Of a stretch of DNA of 38,522 nucleotides, positions 23,529-31,413 are shown piece after piece. The notes below the pieces were generated by a model. That model was not told the origin of the DNA. It saw nothing but the letters and a program-made list of their open reading frames with translations, and searched no databases. The DNA lies in contig JBBDJG010000009.1 of the NCBI GenBank assembly GCA_040880005.1, positions 1 to 38,522 on the forward strand, given 5' to 3'. Each line of letters begins with the position of its first letter. Position 1 is the stretch's first letter. This DNA comes from JBBDJG01 sp040880005 (lineage in GTDB: Bacteria; Actinomycetota; Thermoleophilia; Solirubrobacterales; JBBDJG01). The position numbers were made by a program, and so were the translations under genes.

Positions 23529-23855
23529 CTAGGCGGTGCGGAAACTCTGGCCGCAGCCGCAGGCCGCGGTCACGTTCGGATTGTTCACCGAGAACCCGGC
23601 CCCTTGGAGACCGTCGACGTAGTCGACCTCGGAGCCGTCCACGAAGGACATGCTCTCCTCGTCGACGAGCAGCTTGATCCCATGATGCTCGAAGATGCGA
23701 TCTCCCTCGCGCTTGGCGTCGAACGCAAGCGCGTACTGGAACCCCGAGCAGCCGCCGCCCCTGATGGCGACGCGAAGACCGGAGTCCGGTTCCTCGGATT
23801 GACCATTCATGAACTCCTTGACCTTCTCGGCTGCCTTGTCCGTGAGAGTGACCAC
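23529..23855 (-). CDS. A-type iron-sulfur carrier (IscA/ErpA/HesB family)
   Basis: Small carrier of about 108 aa that receives Fe-S clusters and inserts them into target enzymes. The three ligand cysteines are visible: GGGCSGFQY in the middle and the C-terminal ACGCGQSF pair. Length fits the family when started at GTG 23855, which has AAAGGG 4 nt upstream; the frame continues upstream with a Cys/Ser-rich stretch that is unlikely to be translated. It converges with hemQ, so both heme and Fe-S handling sit here. The window also encodes a likely client, KorB. IscA and ErpA cannot be separated by eye. Confidence 0.93.
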   Translation of the reverse strand: MVTLTDKAAEKVKEFMNGQSEEPDSGLRVAIRGGGCSGFQYALAFDAKREGDRIFEHHGIKLLVDEESMSFVDGSEVDYVDGLQGAGFSVNNPNVTAACGCGQSFRTA

Positions 23856-24003
23856 GTTTCCCTTTGCCGTTGTCTTGAATTGCTTCGGCTCGCTCGGCGG
23901 CGAGCTTGAGCAACTGTGTCCATTGTAGCGATGGCATCCCGTGCCCCGGCCACAGCTGGGCAGGCCTCTCACGGGCCGTCGGGCTTTCTGATAGAAGGCG
24001 CCG

Positions 24004-24867
24004 GTGGCTCACGTCGCGGTCGTCGCCGACACAACCTCATATGTGCCCGCCGAGCTCACCCGTGAACGCGGCATCGAGCTGGTCAGCCTCTACGTCAATT
24101 GGGACGACCGCTCCGAGCGCGAATCCGACATGGCCGACTTCGACGAGTTCTACGCTCGACTGCGTACCTCCGAGCAGCCCCCGACGACCTCACAGCCGTC
24201 GATTGGCGACTTTCTGGAGGTGTACGAGCCGCTGATCGACGCCGGCCGCGACATCGTCTCGGTACACATCTCCGGCCAGATCTCCGGAACCGTCGACAGC
24301 GCGCGTCAGGCGGCCGAGCGCCTTGCCGAGCGAACGGGCGAGCAACGCATACATGTGGTCGACTCCACCTCCGTTGCCGGCGGCATGGCCTTGGTGGTGC
24401 TGGCTGCGGCGAGTGCGGCGATGTCCGGCGCCAGCGCCGAGGAGGTTGCAAAGCACGCTCAGGCCGCACGTGCCGAGGTGAAGATGTGGTTCTCGCTCGA
24501 CACACTCGAATACCTGCGGCGCGGCGGTCGCATCGGCGCGGCCTCGGCCTGGCTCGGATCGGCGCTCAAGATCAAGCCGATCCTGACCGTCGACGAACGG
24601 ATCGAGCCGATCGAGCGTGTGCGCACCAGCGCACGAGCGCTGCAGCGGCTGCTCGACTACCTGCAGCAGTGCAAGGACGACGGCGCCGACGGATGGCTGG
24701 TGCAGCACATCCAGGCTCCCGACCAGGCCGCCAAGCTGGCCGCGGTCGCGCAGGAGATCATGGGCACGCCGCCCCTGCTCGTGTCCGAGGTCGGTCCGGT
24801 GCTGGGAACGCACGGCGGCCCCGGGATGCTGGGGGTCGGCGCCGCGCCGGCCAAGTACTTCGAATGA
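24004..24867 (+). CDS. DegV family fatty-acid-binding protein
   Basis: Protein of 287 aa in the DegV/FakB family, which binds a fatty acid and, in Firmicutes, presents it to a kinase for phospholipid synthesis. Visible motifs are VVADTTSYVP at the start, TTSQPSIGDF and SVHISGQISGTVDSAR (fatty-acid carboxylate site), VVDSTSVAGGMAL, and DTLEYLRRGGRIG. The start is GTG at 24004. No FakA kinase is encoded nearby, so its partner is unknown. It converges with the next minus-strand operon, 12 nt apart. Confidence 0.93.
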   Translation: MAHVAVVADTTSYVPAELTRERGIELVSLYVNWDDRSERESDMADFDEFYARLRTSEQPPTTSQPSIGDFLEVYEPLIDAGRDIVSVHISGQISGTVDSARQAAERLAERTGEQRIHVVDSTSVAGGMALVVLAAASAAMSGASAEEVAKHAQAARAEVKMWFSLDTLEYLRRGGRIGAASAWLGSALKIKPILTVDERIEPIERVRTSARALQRLLDYLQQCKDDGADGWLVQHIQAPDQAAKLAAVAQEIMGTPPLLVSEVGPVLGTHGGPGMLGVGAAPAKYFE

Positions 24868-24879
24868 TCCAGCGAGCGT

Positions 24880-25389
24880 TCAGGCGGTTGCCGGCGCCCC
24901 GCTCCTCGTCACCCAGATGTTCACCATGATCGGTGCCACGAAGATCGCAACGACGATGCCCAGGAACGGGAACACCCAGCCGATGAATGCGGCGAGCATC
25001 CCCGTCACGACAAGCGCCAGAAACGCATCCCAGCGTTCGATCTGGAAGCTCGGCTGGAGTGCCGGCAAGAGCTTCTGCACGCACCAGGCGTAAACGTAGT
25101 AGCCGACGAAGATCAGGGCCAGCCAGACCAGGTACATGAGCACGCGATCGCCGCTGTCGATGTCCGGCTTGCCCAAGATGGCGTCGCGGTGAACGCCGAT
25201 CACCTTGTCGTTGAACGCAACGCCCGGGATCAGCATGATCGCCCAGGCGAGGATGCCGGCAAGCAGGGTGGCCGCCAGCGTGTGTCCGTAACTTGGCACG
25301 TCCCTCAAGGGAGTCTCCTCTCTTTCACTTGCATGGTCAGTCGGAGGCGATCCGCTCGCACCGGCGTCATGCACCACCGCCTGCGACAC
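24880..25389 (-). CDS. Hypothetical four-helix membrane protein
   Basis: Unrecognised protein of up to 169 aa. A polar N-terminal tail of about 35 residues is followed by about four hydrophobic segments (near residues 37-57, 83-105, 123-140 and 142-160). It ends the operon of the AI-2E family protein and overlaps that gene's stop by 23 nt if GTG 25389 is used. A later GTG at 25374 would give an 8-nt overlap (GTGCATGA) like that seen between korA and korB. Function unknown. Confidence 0.7.
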   Translation of the reverse strand: MSQAVVHDAGASGSPPTDHASEREETPLRDVPSYGHTLAATLLAGILAWAIMLIPGVAFNDKVIGVHRDAILGKPDIDSGDRVLMYLVWLALIFVGYYVYAWCVQKLLPALQPSFQIERWDAFLALVVTGMLAAFIGWVFPFLGIVVAIFVAPIMVNIWVTRSGAPATA

Positions 25390-26440
25390 TCACTTGCTGC
25401 CCGTCGCCGCCCGTGGGCGAGCGATGTATCCACCAGTCCCTGACCACGATCTGGACGACCGCCCCGGCGGGAATTGCGAGCAGTGCGCCGAGCACACCCA
25501 GCAACGACCCTCCGATCAAGATCGACACGATCACCAGTAGCGGGTGTAGCTGCACCGTGCGGCCGTAGATGAACGGCTGCACCAGATGGTTCTCTGCCTG
25601 CTGGTAGATGACGAGCACGATCAACCACACGATCGGGGCGGTCGGAAAGTCCACGATCGCGCAGACGATCGCGATCAGGATGCCGCCGATCGTGGCGCCG
25701 ACCAACGGAATCAGGTCGAAGAACGCCATCACCACAGCGAGCGGCAGGGCGAACGGAATGTCGAGGATGCTGAGGACCGCATAGGTCATGAAACCCGCCA
25801 ACACGCTGATGGCGAAGTTGCCCAGCACGTAGCCGCCGATCGCGCGATGGATCTGGGCTACGACGTCGCGTGCACGCTCTTCCCCGTTTGGCGGGAGTTG
25901 TCGAAACACCCACTGGACGAAACGTCTTCCGTCGAGCAGTAGGATGAACGTCAGCACGAGCACGGTCAGAAGATGCACGAGCTGTGTGAACACGCCGACC
26001 GTAACGTCGCGCAGCGTCCCGGCTGCGTCCCCGATCGCCTCGGGCGCCTTGTCGGCCTCCTGCCTCAGACTGTCGACGATGTCGTACTTCTCGTCGTATT
26101 CACGGAACGTCCCGTTCTTGTTCAGGTCCTCGACGTAGTCCGGAAGCCTGTCAGCGAGGTCGTTGACTCCGCTGACGATCGGCGGCACCAACAGCAGGCC
26201 GAGCCCGAAAATACTCGCCATGATGCCCAGATACACGACGATGATCGACCCCCAGCGCGGGAACTTCCCACGATCCAGGAAATCGACCGCGGGCGCCAGT
26301 GCGATCGCGAGAAAGACCGAGACCAGCATCAACCCGATTACGGTTCGAATCAGGTATATGAAGTAGAGCGCCGCAGCGATCGCCACGGCAATGAGGACGA
26401 TGCGTACGATATTGCGCGTCGAGATGGTGTTGGCCCCCAT
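25367..26440 (-). CDS. AI-2E family transporter (PerM/TqsA-like)
   Basis: Membrane protein of 357 aa of the AI-2E transporter superfamily. It has two close N-terminal helices (about 15-55), a helix near 65-85, a soluble coiled region (about 90-150), and then a set of helices. These include the conserved GYVLGNFAISVLAGFMTYAVLS-type stretch, the FFDLIPLVGATIGGI motif (the family hallmark) and a C-terminal EN-VQPFIYGRTVQLHP region. Family members export quorum signals or act as Na+/H+ antiporters; the substrate cannot be read from sequence. ATG 26440 starts with no clear ribosome-binding site. Confidence 0.92.
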   Translation of the reverse strand: MGANTISTRNIVRIVLIAVAIAAALYFIYLIRTVIGLMLVSVFLAIALAPAVDFLDRGKFPRWGSIIVVYLGIMASIFGLGLLLVPPIVSGVNDLADRLPDYVEDLNKNGTFREYDEKYDIVDSLRQEADKAPEAIGDAAGTLRDVTVGVFTQLVHLLTVLVLTFILLLDGRRFVQWVFRQLPPNGEERARDVVAQIHRAIGGYVLGNFAISVLAGFMTYAVLSILDIPFALPLAVVMAFFDLIPLVGATIGGILIAIVCAIVDFPTAPIVWLIVLVIYQQAENHLVQPFIYGRTVQLHPLLVIVSILIGGSLLGVLGALLAIPAGAVVQIVVRDWWIHRSPTGGDGQQVSVAGGGA

Positions 26441-26520
26441 CGACCGCAGGGTAGAGCGGCGCCCGGACCGCAGCGGCTACGCCGGCATGTGGAGCGTCCG
26501 CCTGACGGCGGCCGCCAAAA

Positions 26521-26754
26521 CTATTCGCGGCGGCGGCGAAACAGCAGCGAGGTGACGCCGGCAACGCCGCCGGCGACGACGAACCCGGCCACGGCGGCGC
26601 CGACAACGGCTCGGGTGCGGTTGCGGTTGATCTGCGCTCGCCAATCAGTCATCTCGCGGACCTTGCCGCGCAGCTGTTCCACCGAGCTGACCAGCTCGCG
26701 CCGGTTGCGCTCGATTGAAAGCTTGATCTCATCGGGGTTGCGTGTCGCTGCCAT
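26521..26754 (-). CDS. DUF3618 family small membrane protein
   Basis: Protein of 77 aa matching DUF3618: an N-terminal amphipathic helix with NPDEIKLSIERNRRELVSSVEQLRGK, a basic segment, one membrane helix (about residues 48-70) and an RRRR end. In Actinobacteria it is found with holin-X proteins in a conserved cell-envelope cassette of unknown role. ATG 26754 overlaps the stop of the upstream gene by one base (TGATG). It is the last member of a four-gene overlapping run. Confidence 0.85.
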   Translation of the reverse strand: MAATRNPDEIKLSIERNRRELVSSVEQLRGKVREMTDWRAQINRNRTRAVVGAAVAGFVVAGGVAGVTSLLFRRRRE

Positions 26755-27266
26755 CAGCTCTCCTTTCCTGGCTGATCGTCACTCTCTGGCTCGTCGGGGG
26801 CGTCCTTCCCGGCCATCGCAGCTTCGACGTCGGGATGCTCGAGCGCCTCGCGAATCAGCTTCGCCTCCTCGATCGCCGTGTCAGGGATCGGTGGCGAACC
26901 GGCCTGGAAGCTCTTGTAGGCGATCAGCGCAGCGAGGCCGGCGAGCACGAACAGCAGCACGGTGACGGCGGCGAAGCCGATCCAGATGCTGTCAACGATC
27001 TCGTTGATCCCCCATGCGCCGAACTCGAACAGGAAGATGATCCCAAGCAGAATGAAGAACCCTGCCGCTATCGCGACGACCGCGCCCTGCGCGAGTCGCC
27101 TGATCTTGAACTCGACCTCGGCCCTGGCAAGCTCGATCTCCTCTCGGATCAGAGTCGAGGCGTTCTCCGAAATCTGGTTGACGAGGTCGCCCAGGGTCTG
27201 GTCGGCCGCCTGGCCGTCCGCGTCGTGGCCGTTGGCCTGATAGCTCTGCGTACCGCTAGCTTCCAA
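26754..27266 (-). CDS. Actinobacterial holin-X / phage-holin-like membrane protein
   Basis: Protein of 170 aa with the holin-X (PF07332-type) pattern. An amphipathic helix (LGDLVNQISENASTLIREEIELARAEVEFK) is followed by two membrane helices near residues 62-84 and 96-120, then an acidic tail. Although named after holins, chromosomal members are not phage genes and sit in envelope cassettes. TTG 27266 has GAGG 5 nt upstream and overlaps the preceding gene by 11 nt. Neighbours are DUF3618 downstream and a 78-aa membrane-tail protein upstream. Confidence 0.85.
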   Translation of the reverse strand: MEASGTQSYQANGHDADGQAADQTLGDLVNQISENASTLIREEIELARAEVEFKIRRLAQGAVVAIAAGFFILLGIIFLFEFGAWGINEIVDSIWIGFAAVTVLLFVLAGLAALIAYKSFQAGSPPIPDTAIEEAKLIREALEHPDVEAAMAGKDAPDEPESDDQPGKES

Positions 27267-27492
27267 AGCGCCTCACCAGCCTGCCGAGCAGGAACCCGCC
27301 TAGAAACGCCGCGCCGACGACTATCTCGGGGTTGTCGGGAAGAGTCGGCTCGTCGGGGGTGCCATATCCGTTCGCGGAGGAGCTGGGTTGCTCCATCCCC
27401 GACACGAACTCGGCAGTGACCTCGTCGGCCTCGGACGTTTCTTGCGTCGAGCCGGCCTCGACACCTTCCAAACGTTCGTCCGGAACCATCAT
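27256..27492 (-). CDS. Small hypothetical acidic protein with C-terminal hydrophobic segment
   Basis: A 78-aa protein I do not recognise. The first 50 residues are acidic and disordered (rich in Glu, Ser and Thr), followed by IVVGAAFLGGFLLGRLVRRFGS, a glycine-zipper-like membrane segment. ATG 27492 has GAGGAG 8 nt upstream and shares ATGA with the end of the upstream gene. Its place between DUF4235 and holin-X suggests a fourth component of the same membrane cassette. Confidence 0.7.
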   Translation of the reverse strand: MMVPDERLEGVEAGSTQETSEADEVTAEFVSGMEQPSSSANGYGTPDEPTLPDNPEIVVGAAFLGGFLLGRLVRRFGS

Positions 27493-27629
27493 TCGGGCGG
27501 CTCCTCTCCGAACACGCGGCGCCAGATCTGTCCCGCCACGCGGTTTGCGGCAATCGAAGCTCCGACGCCGAGAACCGCCACCAGGCCGCTCCACACCAGT
27601 CGCTTGATCAGTACGGAATCTTCCGACAC
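27489..27629 (-). CDS. Small DUF4235-like membrane protein
   Basis: Protein of 46 aa starting at GTG 27629 (AGGAT 8 nt upstream). It has one membrane helix (about 9-27) and the ending VAGQIWRRVFGEEPPE, which matches the end of DUF4235 proteins. Typical DUF4235 members are 80-100 aa, so this is a short version with one helix. Longer in-frame starts up to 27794 would add a Pro/Arg-rich region and cross the divergent promoter, so I reject them. First gene of the small-protein cassette. Confidence 0.65.
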   Translation of the reverse strand: MSEDSVLIKRLVWSGLVAVLGVGASIAANRVAGQIWRRVFGEEPPE

Positions 27630-27776
27630 GGCCGGGATCCTACCGGCCGGCGGTCGGGGGCGTGCACCGGCGGCGGGTCGGACGGCCAAGCGGCGCCCGC
27701 CCCCGGGCCGGTGGTTACATTCCCTGACGACATTTACCACCCGGTCGGTCAGGTCGGGGCGAGAGGGGGAATCACC

Positions 27777-29510
27777 GTGACCAAGCGAAGCCATGCCGAC
27801 TCAGGAGGGTCTGGGGTGCTGCTGGCCTTCGGGGTTGTGGCGGCAATCGTGCTCGTGTGCCCGCCGGCGGCGGCGCTCGCCGTCGCCGATCCCACGATCT
27901 CGTCGTACTCGGTCACGCCCAGCTCGCTGCAGGCGGCCGGGTTCACGCAGGTGGCGCAGTCAACGACCCTGAGCTACAGCGACACCAGCATCGACGCGAA
28001 GAACCAGCTCACCCGCTTCCCGCCGGGGCTACTCGTCAACACCAACCTGCCCCAGTGCAGCGAGTCCGACTTGCAGGCCAACGCCTGTCCGGCCAACACG
28101 CAGGTCGGGACCTCGAGCAACACCGATTCGACGCCGGCCACGGTTGCTGGAAACGTCTACAACATGGCGCCCCAGGGCACCGAGGCCGCGCGATTCGGGA
28201 ACGTCCCCGTGTCGGGAACAAAGACACACATCGTGTTCAACCTGCGCTCAACGGACTACGGTCTCGACGCATCGCTGCTCGAGGATCTGGCCCCGATCCC
28301 GGGAACGACGCGGATCACGAACCTCACGATCACGTTCAATGCGCAGTCGATGGGGAGCGTCAACTTCCAGCGCATGCCGACATCGTGCGATGCGGCGACC
28401 TCGAGCACCGAGGTGAGCAACTACACCAACGCCGAGGTCTCGACCTCGACCAGCGCGTTCACGCCGACCGGCTGCGGCTCGGTTCCGTTCACGCCAAAGC
28501 TGTCGGTCGAGATCGGCAGCACGGGAGCTACCGCGATCCAGCAGTACCCGCCGGTGGCGATCACCATCACCAGCCCGGAGGGAAACGCCGATCTGCGCGC
28601 CAACGCAATCACGCTGCCGGTCGAGCTCAACACGAACAACACCGCCTACAGCCTGTGCTCGCAGGCGCAAGCGGACTCGAACTCGTGTCCGGCCGCCTCG
28701 CAATTCGGCACGGCAACGGCAAAGAGCCGGTTTCTGGCCACGGCGCTATCCGGTCCGGTCTACCTGATCCAGCAGACGAGCAGCTCGCTCCCAGGGCTGC
28801 TGCTCGACCTCCAGGGCCAGGTGCGCGTGAAGATCCAGACCTCGACCGTGCTGATCAACAACAAGCAGATCCAGTCTGTCGCCACCAACTCGCCGCAGCT
28901 ACCCGTTACGGAGTTGAGTGTCGCTCTGAACGGTGGCAAGACGACCGGCGTATTTCAGAATCGCTCCGACCTGTGCTTCGAAGACAACTCAGTCTCGAAG
29001 TTCAAGGCGATCGGCTCCGACGTCGTCTTCGTGGGATGGAACGACGCTCTGACGGCGACCAAGGTCGATGCCAAGGTGAACGGCTGCGGAGCCGGGGTCA
29101 CCGGATCGATCGCCGGAGCCCAGGGCCGTAACCCGACCATGACGCTGAAGACGACCAAGCACCCGGACGCACCGAACATGAAGCAGATCGAGGTGCTCCT
29201 GCCCAAGAGCCTCGCCTTCAGCAAGAGCAGGCTCCGCAAGGGCGCCGGCGGCACGATCGCCGCGACGCTCGGCCGAGGGTCCTTCAAGGTGGCGGGTCGC
29301 ACGTTGACGGTTTCGGCCCTGCCGGCAGCCGGCACCTCGAGGATCACTCTGAAGCTCCGCAAGGGCCTGCTGAAGGTCAAGAAGAGCAGCAGGAGCCTGC
29401 TGAACAGGGGCAAGACGCAGAAGTACAAGGTCAAGGTGACCGAGACGCCGATCACCGGCGCCAAGCTCTCCACGACCACGACGATCAGCGTGAAGGGCAG
29501 GCGTCGCTGA
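27777..29510 (+). CDS. Large secreted protein with duplicated Cys module
   Basis: Exported protein of 577 aa. GTG 27777 has GAGAGGGGG upstream and opens a signal peptide with cleavage near AALAVA (about residue 37). The mature chain is Ser/Thr/Asn-rich and beta-like. A module with two cysteines followed by CPA and a QxGT turn occurs twice, near C94/C104 and near residues 292-303, so the protein contains an internal duplication of about 195 residues. The last 120 residues are Lys/Arg-rich beta strands (SFKVAGRTLTVSALPAAGT), possibly a wall- or polymer-binding domain. No catalytic motif is visible. Similar secreted proteins are common in Thermoleophilia as I recall; the function is unknown. A strong terminator follows. 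Confidence 0.82.
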   Translation: MTKRSHADSGGSGVLLAFGVVAAIVLVCPPAAALAVADPTISSYSVTPSSLQAAGFTQVAQSTTLSYSDTSIDAKNQLTRFPPGLLVNTNLPQCSESDLQANACPANTQVGTSSNTDSTPATVAGNVYNMAPQGTEAARFGNVPVSGTKTHIVFNLRSTDYGLDASLLEDLAPIPGTTRITNLTITFNAQSMGSVNFQRMPTSCDAATSSTEVSNYTNAEVSTSTSAFTPTGCGSVPFTPKLSVEIGSTGATAIQQYPPVAITITSPEGNADLRANAITLPVELNTNNTAYSLCSQAQADSNSCPAASQFGTATAKSRFLATALSGPVYLIQQTSSSLPGLLLDLQGQVRVKIQTSTVLINNKQIQSVATNSPQLPVTELSVALNGGKTTGVFQNRSDLCFEDNSVSKFKAIGSDVVFVGWNDALTATKVDAKVNGCGAGVTGSIAGAQGRNPTMTLKTTKHPDAPNMKQIEVLLPKSLAFSKSRLRKGAGGTIAATLGRGSFKVAGRTLTVSALPAAGTSRITLKLRKGLLKVKKSSRSLLNRGKTQKYKVKVTETPITGAKLSTTTTISVKGRRR

Positions 29511-29537
29511 CCCGGCGCTGACAGCAGCATGTCGCTT

Positions 29538-29564
29538 CTGGAGCCGGGCACAGCCCGGCTCCAG
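29538..29564 (+). terminator. Strong hairpin terminator after the secreted protein gene
   Basis: CTGGAGCCGGGC and GCCCGGCTCCAG form a perfect 12-bp stem with a 3-nt loop, 27 nt after the stop, followed by the T-rich TTGGTTGTGG. Confidence 0.8.
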
Positions 29565-29606
29565 TTGGTTGTGGACGAGCACGACGGCTCTTCTCAATGC
29601 GTCAGA

Positions 29607-29855
29607 ATGACTCGCGTGCTCACCGCCTACGGAGTCGCCGCAATCAGCTTCATGATGCTGATGTATGCGCTCGAATATCGCAATACCCGCTACATCCTCG
29701 CGTTCGCACTCGGCTGCCTTCTCTCAAGCGTGTACGGATTCCTGGTTGGCGCTTGGCCCTTCGGAGTCGTCGAAATCATCTGGGCGGGAATAGCACTTCA
29801 GCGTTACCGCGTCGTCGCCAGCACCGCCGCGACTGAGGATCGGCCGCTCGCCTGA
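29607..29855 (+). CDS. Small membrane protein, hypothetical
   Basis: Protein of 82 aa with two or three hydrophobic stretches (VLTAYGVAAISFMMLMYAL; YILAFALGCLLSSVYGFLVGAWPFGVVEIIWAGIAL) and a short polar tail. I use ATG 29607 because the longer frame from 29529 would begin before the terminator hairpin at 29538-29564. The Trp-Pro-Phe turn between helices looks conserved, but I do not recognise a named family. It ends 19 nt before the converging TetR gene. Confidence 0.7.
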   Translation: MTRVLTAYGVAAISFMMLMYALEYRNTRYILAFALGCLLSSVYGFLVGAWPFGVVEIIWAGIALQRYRVVASTAATEDRPLA

Positions 29856-29874
29856 TCGGCGCCGTCGGGGGCCC

Positions 29875-30507
29875 TCAGGCGTGCTCGGGCATGCGCGCCT
29901 CGAGGCCGCCGCAGACGGTCTCGACCACCATGTCCTTGGCGTGCTCGAACTCCTCCCGGCTCTTCGGGATCTCGTCGAAGATCCATCCGGTCAGCAGCTG
30001 CTCGATCGCACCGTAGAAGAACAGGCTGGCAAACTCGGCCGAGACGTCCTCACGAAACGTGCCTTCGCGCTGCGCGCTCTCAACGATCGTGGCGATGCCC
30101 TGGTAGGCGCGGCGAATCTCGGCCAGATGGGCTCGACCGAAGGTATTGGCGGCGCGGGTGACCTCGACGATGATCACCTTCATCAGGTCGGGGTCGTTGC
30201 TGTAAGAGTCGATGATGAACGAGGCGACCGCGCGCAGCTTCTCGCGCACGGGAGCTTCCCTTGCGTCCTCCTGCTCGATCGCCGCGAGCAGAAGAGTCCA
30301 ACGCTCGCTGAACAGCGTGTCCAACACCTCGTCCTTGGAGGAGAAGTAGTGATAGACGAGCCCGTAGGCGACGTTGGCCTCGTTGGCAATATCCGACACG
30401 CGACAGCCGTGAAAGCCGTCGCGCGCGAACACGCGGATCGCCGCATCGAGGATCACCCGGCGCTTGTCAACCGCGGTGGCGGCCTTGGTGGTCTTCTTGG
30501 GGCTCAC
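29875..30507 (-). CDS. TetR/AcrR-family transcriptional regulator
   Basis: Regulator of 210 aa with an N-terminal TetR helix-turn-helix: RVILDAAIRVFARDGFHGC, then VSDIANEANVAYGLVYHYFSSKDEVLDTLF. The C-terminal effector domain resembles acyl-CoA-responsive regulators of fatty acid breakdown. The start is GTG at 30507, overlapping the nitrilase-family stop (GTGA). It is the last gene of the minus-strand acyl-CoA cluster. The 27-bp palindrome at 37019-37045 in the divergent promoter of that cluster is a plausible binding site. Ligand and target are inferred. Confidence 0.92.
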   Translation of the reverse strand: MSPKKTTKAATAVDKRRVILDAAIRVFARDGFHGCRVSDIANEANVAYGLVYHYFSSKDEVLDTLFSERWTLLLAAIEQEDAREAPVREKLRAVASFIIDSYSNDPDLMKVIIVEVTRAANTFGRAHLAEIRRAYQGIATIVESAQREGTFREDVSAEFASLFFYGAIEQLLTGWIFDEIPKSREEFEHAKDMVVETVCGGLEARMPEHA

Positions 30508-31337
30508 GCTGCCGCCCCGGCGACGGCCGACCAAAGATACTTGTCGGGCCGCCGGTTGGCGAGCGAGGGCAGACGCTCCCTCACGCGATCCTGCTCGGCG
30601 AGGTCGAGATCGGCGATCACCGCCTGCTCTTCCGTGGAGCAGCTCGCGAGCACGACCCCCCAAGGGTCGACGATCACCGAGTGGCCGTAGCTCTCGAAGC
30701 CGTCCGGATGGGCACCGACCTGGCCGGCCGCGATCACGAACGCCTGGTTTTCGATCGCCCGAGCCCGGATCAGCACCTCCCAGTGGGCCTGCCCCGTCGG
30801 CACGGTGAAGGCTGCCGGCAGCGCGAACGCGCGCGCACCCCTCACCGCCAGGATCCTGTACAGCTCGGGGAAGCGCAGGTCGTAACAGACCGACATGCCA
30901 AGTGGTAGATCACCGGCGCCGGCGAGCACGATCTCCGTGCCGGGAGCCTCCGTGGCCGACTCGCGGTACTGCTTGCCCTCGACCTCGACATCGAACATGT
31001 GGATCTTGCGATAGGACGCATGCAACTCTCCGTCGGGGCCGAACAGCAGCGAGGTGTTGCGCAGCAACTCGTCCTCGGAGACCAGCTCGGCGAAGCTGCC
31101 GGCGAGCAGCCAGATGCCCAGCTCGCGCGAGATCCCGGCCGCCCACGTGGCGGTTGGCCCGTCGATCCGCTCGGCGCCGGCTCGCAGTCGCTCGGGGTCA
31201 CCGATCAGGTTGAACTTCTCCGGCAGCACGACCAGCTCCGCCTTGGACCGAGCGGCCTCGCGCGCGAGTCGCTCCGCAAGCCCGAGATTTTTTTTCTTGT
31301 CGGCGCCCGAGTTGAGCTGTATCGCGGCTGCCCGCAA
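30504..31337 (-). CDS. Nitrilase-superfamily carbon-nitrogen hydrolase
   Basis: Amidase of 277 aa in the nitrilase superfamily. The catalytic triad is visible: Glu40 (VVLPEKF), Lys111 (YRKIHMFDV) and Cys151 (SVCYDLRFPEL). The RKIHMFDV and CYDLRFPE forms are those of omega-amidase/Nit2-like members, which hydrolyse omega-amides such as 2-oxoglutaramate, rather than true nitrilases. TTG 31337 is the start because GAGGAG lies about 7 nt upstream. A run of eight A residues on the coding strand (31295-31288) encodes part of KKKN. It overlaps the TetR gene by 4 nt. Its place in an acyl-CoA cluster suggests an amide-bearing intermediate. Confidence 0.92.
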   Translation of the reverse strand: MRAAAIQLNSGADKKKNLGLAERLAREAARSKAELVVLPEKFNLIGDPERLRAGAERIDGPTATWAAGISRELGIWLLAGSFAELVSEDELLRNTSLLFGPDGELHASYRKIHMFDVEVEGKQYRESATEAPGTEIVLAGAGDLPLGMSVCYDLRFPELYRILAVRGARAFALPAAFTVPTGQAHWEVLIRARAIENQAFVIAAGQVGAHPDGFESYGHSVIVDPWGVVLASCSTEEQAVIADLDLAEQDRVRERLPSLANRRPDKYLWSAVAGAAA

Positions 31338-31359
31338 GAGCTGTCTCCTCACCTGGTAA

Positions 31360-31381
31360 CGAGTCGATTGACTCGCCAATC
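31360..31381. promoter_or_regulatory. Overlapping inverted repeats upstream of the nitrilase gene
   Basis: CGAGTC-GATT-GACTCG (31360-31375) and GATTG with CAATC (31366-31381) overlap in the gap upstream of the nitrilase-tetR pair. They are candidate operators for the adjacent MerR or TetR regulator. Confidence 0.45.
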
Positions 31382-31397
31382 AAACCGCTGGCGATTA

Positions 31398-31413
31398 TAG
31401 GCGCGCGCGCCTA
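31398..31413. repeat. 16-bp perfect palindrome at the merR stop
   Basis: TAGGCGCG followed by its reverse complement spans the stop codon of the MerR gene. It may act as a weak terminator stem or be a by-product of alternating CG. Confidence 0.4.

Noticed and set aside
27857..29131. 424-codon frame overlapping the secreted protein gene
   Set aside because: Same-strand alternate frame lacking start context and domains; the other frame has a signal peptide and ribosome-binding site.
31288..31295. A8 run in the nitrilase gene as a programmed frameshift site
   Set aside because: The zero frame continues with all catalytic residues to the normal length, so no frameshift is needed.
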